From: an uncultured Clostridia bacterium
Lineage (GTDB): Bacteria; Bacillota; Clostridia; Monoglobales; Monoglobaceae
NCBI GenBank assembly: GCA_945878965.1
Contig: CAMCUJ010000058.1
Coordinates: forward strand, 1 to 7,940
Length of the DNA stretch: 7,940 nucleotides
Direction of reading: 5' to 3'
In this document: piece after piece, positions 5,619 through 7,940 of the stretch
Layout: each line of letters opens with the position of its first letter
Position numbering within the stretch: the first letter of the stretch is position 1
The notes under the pieces: generated by a model
The model's database searches: none
What the model was told of the DNA's origin: nothing
Seen by the model: only the letters and a program-made list of their open reading frames with translations
Made by a program: the position numbers and the translations under genes

Positions 5619-6803
5619 ATGAGTAAAGGCAGATTTGGAAATTACGGAGGGCAGTATGCCCCTGAAACCTTGATGAAGGTTTTGGATGAAATAGATAGAG
5701 AATATAATATTGCAAAGGAGGACCCCGAATTTAAAAAGGAGCTGGAATTTTATCTTAATGAATATGCCGGCAGACCTTCGCTTTTGTATTATGCAGAGAA
5801 AATGACAAAGGATTTGGGCGGTCCTAAGATTTATTTAAAGAGAGAGGATTTAAACCATACAGGTTCACATAAGATTAATAACGTACTCGGACAGGCACTT
5901 TTGGCAAAGAGAATGGGCAAGAAACGAATTATAGCCGAAACCGGAGCCGGTCAGCATGGAGTTGCGGCGGCAACTGCGGCAGCACTTTTCGGACTTGAAT
6001 GTGAAGTTTTTATGGGAATTACAGATATGGAAAGACAGTCCCTAAACGTGTTCAGAATGAACCTGCTCGGAGCTACTGTTACGGGAGTTGAATCGGGAAC
6101 GGGAACTCTTAAGGACGCCTGCAACGAGGCAATGCGTGCATGGGCGGCAAGAGCGGATGATACATTTTATGTTTTAGGCTCAGTTATGGGGCCTCACCCA
6201 TTTCCGACTATTGTAAGAGATTTTCAGAGCGTTATAAGCCGTGAGATAAAAGAACAGATACTTAAAAAAGAGGGCAGACTTCCAAGTGCTGTTGTAGCTT
6301 GCGTAGGCGGCGGAAGTAATGCTATGGGAGCGTTTTATAACTTTATAGAGGATAAAGAGGTAAGACTAATCGGTGCAGAGGCTGCAGGAGATGGTGTAGA
6401 TACAGAGCGCCATGCCGCAACTATTACCAAGGGAACCGAAGGCGTTCTGCATGGAATGAAATCTCTGTTTCTTCAGGACGAAAACGGCGGAATTATGCCT
6501 GTATATTCAATTTCCGCCGGTCTTGATTACCCGGGAATAGGACCTGAGCACGCTCATCTTGCAAAGACGAAGCGTGCGGAGTATTACCCGATAACCGACA
6601 AAGAGGCGGTTGACGCTTTCTGTTATCTTACAAAGACAGAGGGAATAATTCCGGCAATTGAAAGCTCACACGCCGTTGCACAGGCAATTAAGGTGGCTAA
6701 GGATATGACTAAGGACGATATAATGGTAATATGTATTTCCGGCAGAGGAGATAAGGACGTTTATTCAATTGCTAAGTATATGGGAGTGGAGATAAATGAA
6801 TAG
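5619..6803 (+). CDS. trpB: tryptophan synthase beta subunit
   Basis: This PLP enzyme condenses indole with serine to give tryptophan and works in an alpha2-beta2 complex with TrpA. The 394 residues match the canonical TrpB1 type. The N-terminus [14 protein letters not shown] is typical. Lys85 in HTGSHKINN holds PLP, Glu107 in AETGAGQHG is the catalytic acid/base, GGGSN (230-234) binds the cofactor phosphate, and SGRGDKD (374-380) lies near the C-terminus. AAGGAGA (5604-5610) 8 nt upstream fixes the ATG. It comes after the unusual 141-nt gap that follows trpF and overlaps trpA by 8 nt, so the two subunits are probably made in coupled amounts. Confidence 0.98.
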   Translation: MSKGRFGNYGGQYAPETLMKVLDEIDREYNIAKEDPEFKKELEFYLNEYAGRPSLLYYAEKMTKDLGGPKIYLKREDLNHTGSHKINNVLGQALLAKRMGKKRIIAETGAGQHGVAAATAAALFGLECEVFMGITDMERQSLNVFRMNLLGATVTGVESGTGTLKDACNEAMRAWAARADDTFYVLGSVMGPHPFPTIVRDFQSVISREIKEQILKKEGRLPSAVVACVGGGSNAMGAFYNFIEDKEVRLIGAEAAGDGVDTERHAATITKGTEGVLHGMKSLFLQDENGGIMPVYSISAGLDYPGIGPEHAHLAKTKRAEYYPITDKEAVDAFCYLTKTEGIIPAIESSHAVAQAIKVAKDMTKDDIMVICISGRGDKDVYSIAKYMGVEINE

Positions 6804-7593
6804 AATTGACTTAAAATTTAAACAGCTTAAAGAGAATAACCAAAAGGCGCTTGTTACATTTCTTTCGGCAGGCGACCCAAGCCTTGATGTTACACGTGAA
6901 ACAATTCTCGAAATGGAACGCTGCGGTGCGTCTGTAGTTGAGATAGGAGTTCCGTTTTCAGACCCGATAGCAGAGGGTCCTGTTATACAAAGAGCTAATG
7001 TCAGAGCATTAAAGGGCGGAGTTAATCTTGATAAAATTATGGATATGGTAGAGGGACTCAGAGAAGAAACCGATATTCCGCTTGTATATCTGATGTATTT
7101 TAACAGTATATTAAGCTATGGCATTGACCGCTTTTTTAAGAGATGCAAGGAGGTTGGAATTGACGGAGTTATAATTCCGGATCTTCCATATGAGGAAAGT
7201 GACGAAATTTATGAATATACCGAAAAGTACGAAGTATATCAGATAAGTATGGTTGCACCTACTTCAACTAAAGAGAGAATGAAGAACATAACCGATAAGG
7301 CTAAGGGGTTCTTATACTGTGTATCCTCGCTTGGCGTTACGGGAATAAGAAAGGAATTTAAAACTAATTTTAATTCTATGTTTGATACTCTTAACAGCTT
7401 AAGTGATATTCCAAAGTGTATCGGATTTGGAATATCAACTCCCGATAATATCCGAAGCCTTAAGCCTTATGCTGACGGTTTAATTGTTGGTTCTGCATTT
7501 GTTAAGAGAATTGAAGAAGGAAAGACAGATGAAGATAAAATTAAAAGCGTCGGGGAATTAACAAAGGAATTATATGACGCACTGTGCGAATAA
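6796..7593 (+). CDS. trpA: tryptophan synthase alpha subunit
   Basis: This subunit cleaves indole-3-glycerol phosphate to indole and glyceraldehyde 3-phosphate and passes indole through the tunnel to TrpB. The 265 residues form a TIM barrel of usual length. Catalytic Glu49 is present in [10 protein letters not shown]. The second catalytic position, Asp60 in the Salmonella enzyme, is Glu60 here ([11 protein letters not shown]), a conservative change that I believe also occurs in other clostridial TrpA. The phosphate-binding and loop regions IIPDLPYEE (126-134), SSLGVTG (177-183), GFGIS (210-214) and GLIVGSAFV (228-236) are intact. The ATG lies inside the end of trpB, overlapping by 8 nt, which suggests translational coupling. 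Codons 32-36 (VTRET) hold a parS site. It is the last gene of the operon. Confidence 0.97.
   Translation: MNRIDLKFKQLKENNQKALVTFLSAGDPSLDVTRETILEMERCGASVVEIGVPFSDPIAEGPVIQRANVRALKGGVNLDKIMDMVEGLREETDIPLVYLMYFNSILSYGIDRFFKRCKEVGIDGVIIPDLPYEESDEIYEYTEKYEVYQISMVAPTSTKERMKNITDKAKGFLYCVSSLGVTGIRKEFKTNFNSMFDTLNSLSDIPKCIGFGISTPDNIRSLKPYADGLIVGSAFVKRIEEGKTDEDKIKSVGELTKELYDALCE
6888..6903. other. parS: parS site 4, inside trpA
   Basis: TGTTACACGTGAAACA matches the consensus TGTTNCACGTGAAACA fully. It encodes DVTRET (residues 31-36) in TrpA, a variable stretch after the first barrel strand. Its reading frame is the same as in the trpG and trpC sites. Confidence 0.9.
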
Positions 7594-7600
7594 ACAGAGC

Positions 7601-7616
7601 TGTTTCACGTGAAACA
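7601..7616. other. parS: parS site 5, just after trpA
   Basis: TGTTTCACGTGAAACA is a perfect palindrome 7 nt after the trpA stop codon, before the operon's hairpins. Its neighbourhood (TAAACAG before, CAAAT after) repeats that of site 1 in the first intergenic region. Confidence 0.93.
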
Positions 7617-7636
7617 CAAATAAAACAGTTGTTAAT

Positions 7637-7662
7637 ATAATAACGGCGCTCTGCGCCTTATT
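7637..7662 (+). terminator. weak terminator-like hairpin after trpA
   Basis: GGCGC (7645-7649) pairs with GCGCC (7653-7657) around TCT, and an A-T stem extends it past a bulged C7644. Only TTATT follows, so it is probably a weak terminator or a 3'-end stabiliser backed up by the stronger hairpin downstream. Confidence 0.45.
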
Positions 7663-7670
7663 GAATGATT

Positions 7671-7702
7671 TCCGCAGGATCTCAAAGGTCTTGCGGATTT
7701 TT
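7671..7702 (+). terminator. Rho-independent terminator of the trp operon
   Basis: TCCGCAGGATC (7671-7681) pairs with GGTCTTGCGGA (7687-7697) over 11 bp with two G-T pairs, loop TCAAA, followed by five T (7698-7702). It ends the trp transcript. Confidence 0.85.
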
Positions 7703-7719
7703 GATTAATATGGTACAAT
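7691..7719 (+). promoter_or_regulatory. promoter of the downstream secreted-protein gene
   Basis: TTGCGG (7691-7696) and TACAAT (7714-7719) are 17 bp apart, and TG at 7711-7712 makes an extended -10 box. The -35 box lies within the 3' arm of the trp terminator. The start would be near 7726, giving a leader of about 65 nt. Confidence 0.6.
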
Positions 7720-7790
7720 ATATATTAAAGAGATTAAATATTGGTTTTTGTTATGGAAGATGTATATTTTGTTTTGAAGGGATGGTTATT

Positions 7791-7940
7791 ATGAAAAAGC
7801 TTGTTTTGTGTTTGATGTGCATTACATTAATGTTATTTTCATTTGCTTATGCAAACGAAAACAGCGATAACGATGTGAATTTGTTAAGCTTTGAGCCTGT
7901 GGGCGGCGGCAAATTTATTTACTGCAACAATCCTGAGCCG
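7791..7940 (+). CDS. secreted protein of unknown function, 5' part only
   Basis: The first 50 residues are present and the gene runs off the window. A classic signal peptide is visible: Lys2-Lys3, a hydrophobic core at about residues 4-18, and a likely signal peptidase I site after AYA (residue 21). No lipobox is present, so the protein is exported rather than lipid-anchored. The mature start is acidic and Asn-rich (NENSDNDVN), followed by SFEPVGGGKFIYCNNPEP, which I do not recognise as any family. AAGGGA (7777-7782) 8 nt upstream supports the ATG. It has its own promoter and follows the trp terminator, so it is probably not part of the operon. Confidence 0.8.
   Translation, partial: MKKLVLCLMCITLMLFSFAYANENSDNDVNLLSFEPVGGGKFIYCNNPEP

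Noticed and set aside
5357..5715. Minus-strand open frames of 80-100 codons across the trpF-trpB junction.
   Set aside because: They overlap the real trpF and trpB genes, lack ribosome binding sites and show no family motifs; they are shadow frames.

Overview
The window is the full tryptophan biosynthesis operon of a low-GC Gram-positive bacterium, most likely a gut-type member of the Clostridia. The pointers are AT-rich codon use, strong AGGAGG-type ribosome binding sites, intrinsic terminators, the trpEGDCFBA gene order, and two tiny cysteine-rich membrane peptides of a kind common in that class. I cannot resolve the genus or family.

Layout. Positions 1-60 hold A-rich 13-bp tandem repeats. 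Positions 82-607 hold two paralogous Cys-rich mini-proteins (70 and 38 aa), separated by a long imperfect inverted repeat whose loop carries a perfect parS centromere site; a strong terminator (625-656) closes this block. A near-consensus sigma-A promoter (686-714) starts a leader of about 230 nt. The leader contains eleven NAG triplets at almost exact 5-nt spacing (758-811), the pattern of a TRAP (MtrB) RNA-binding site, followed by a hairpin that buries the trpE Shine-Dalgarno sequence (918-944). Then come trpE, trpG, trpD, trpC, trpF, a short GC-rich structured gap, trpB and trpA (950-7593). Two hairpins, of which 7671-7702 is a good terminator, separate the operon from a new promoter and the 5' end of a gene for a secreted protein that runs off the window.

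How the genes work together. TrpE and TrpG make anthranilate from chorismate and glutamine. TrpD adds phosphoribosyl, TrpF isomerises, TrpC closes the indole ring, and the TrpA/TrpB complex makes tryptophan. Control appears layered: TrpE carries the LLES-type feedback motif, and the leader looks like a tryptophan-sensing RNA switch. The UAG tract can pair with the sequence that otherwise helps bury the trpE ribosome binding site, so Trp-loaded TRAP on the tract would turn the operon down.

The most striking unexpected signal is a cluster of five strong parS (ParB/Spo0J) sites at 354, 2838, 4275, 6888 and 7601, plus a decayed sixth at 1425. Three strong sites lie inside trpG, trpC and trpA. This implies that the trp operon lies in the origin-proximal centromere region of the chromosome and doubles as a ParB loading zone.
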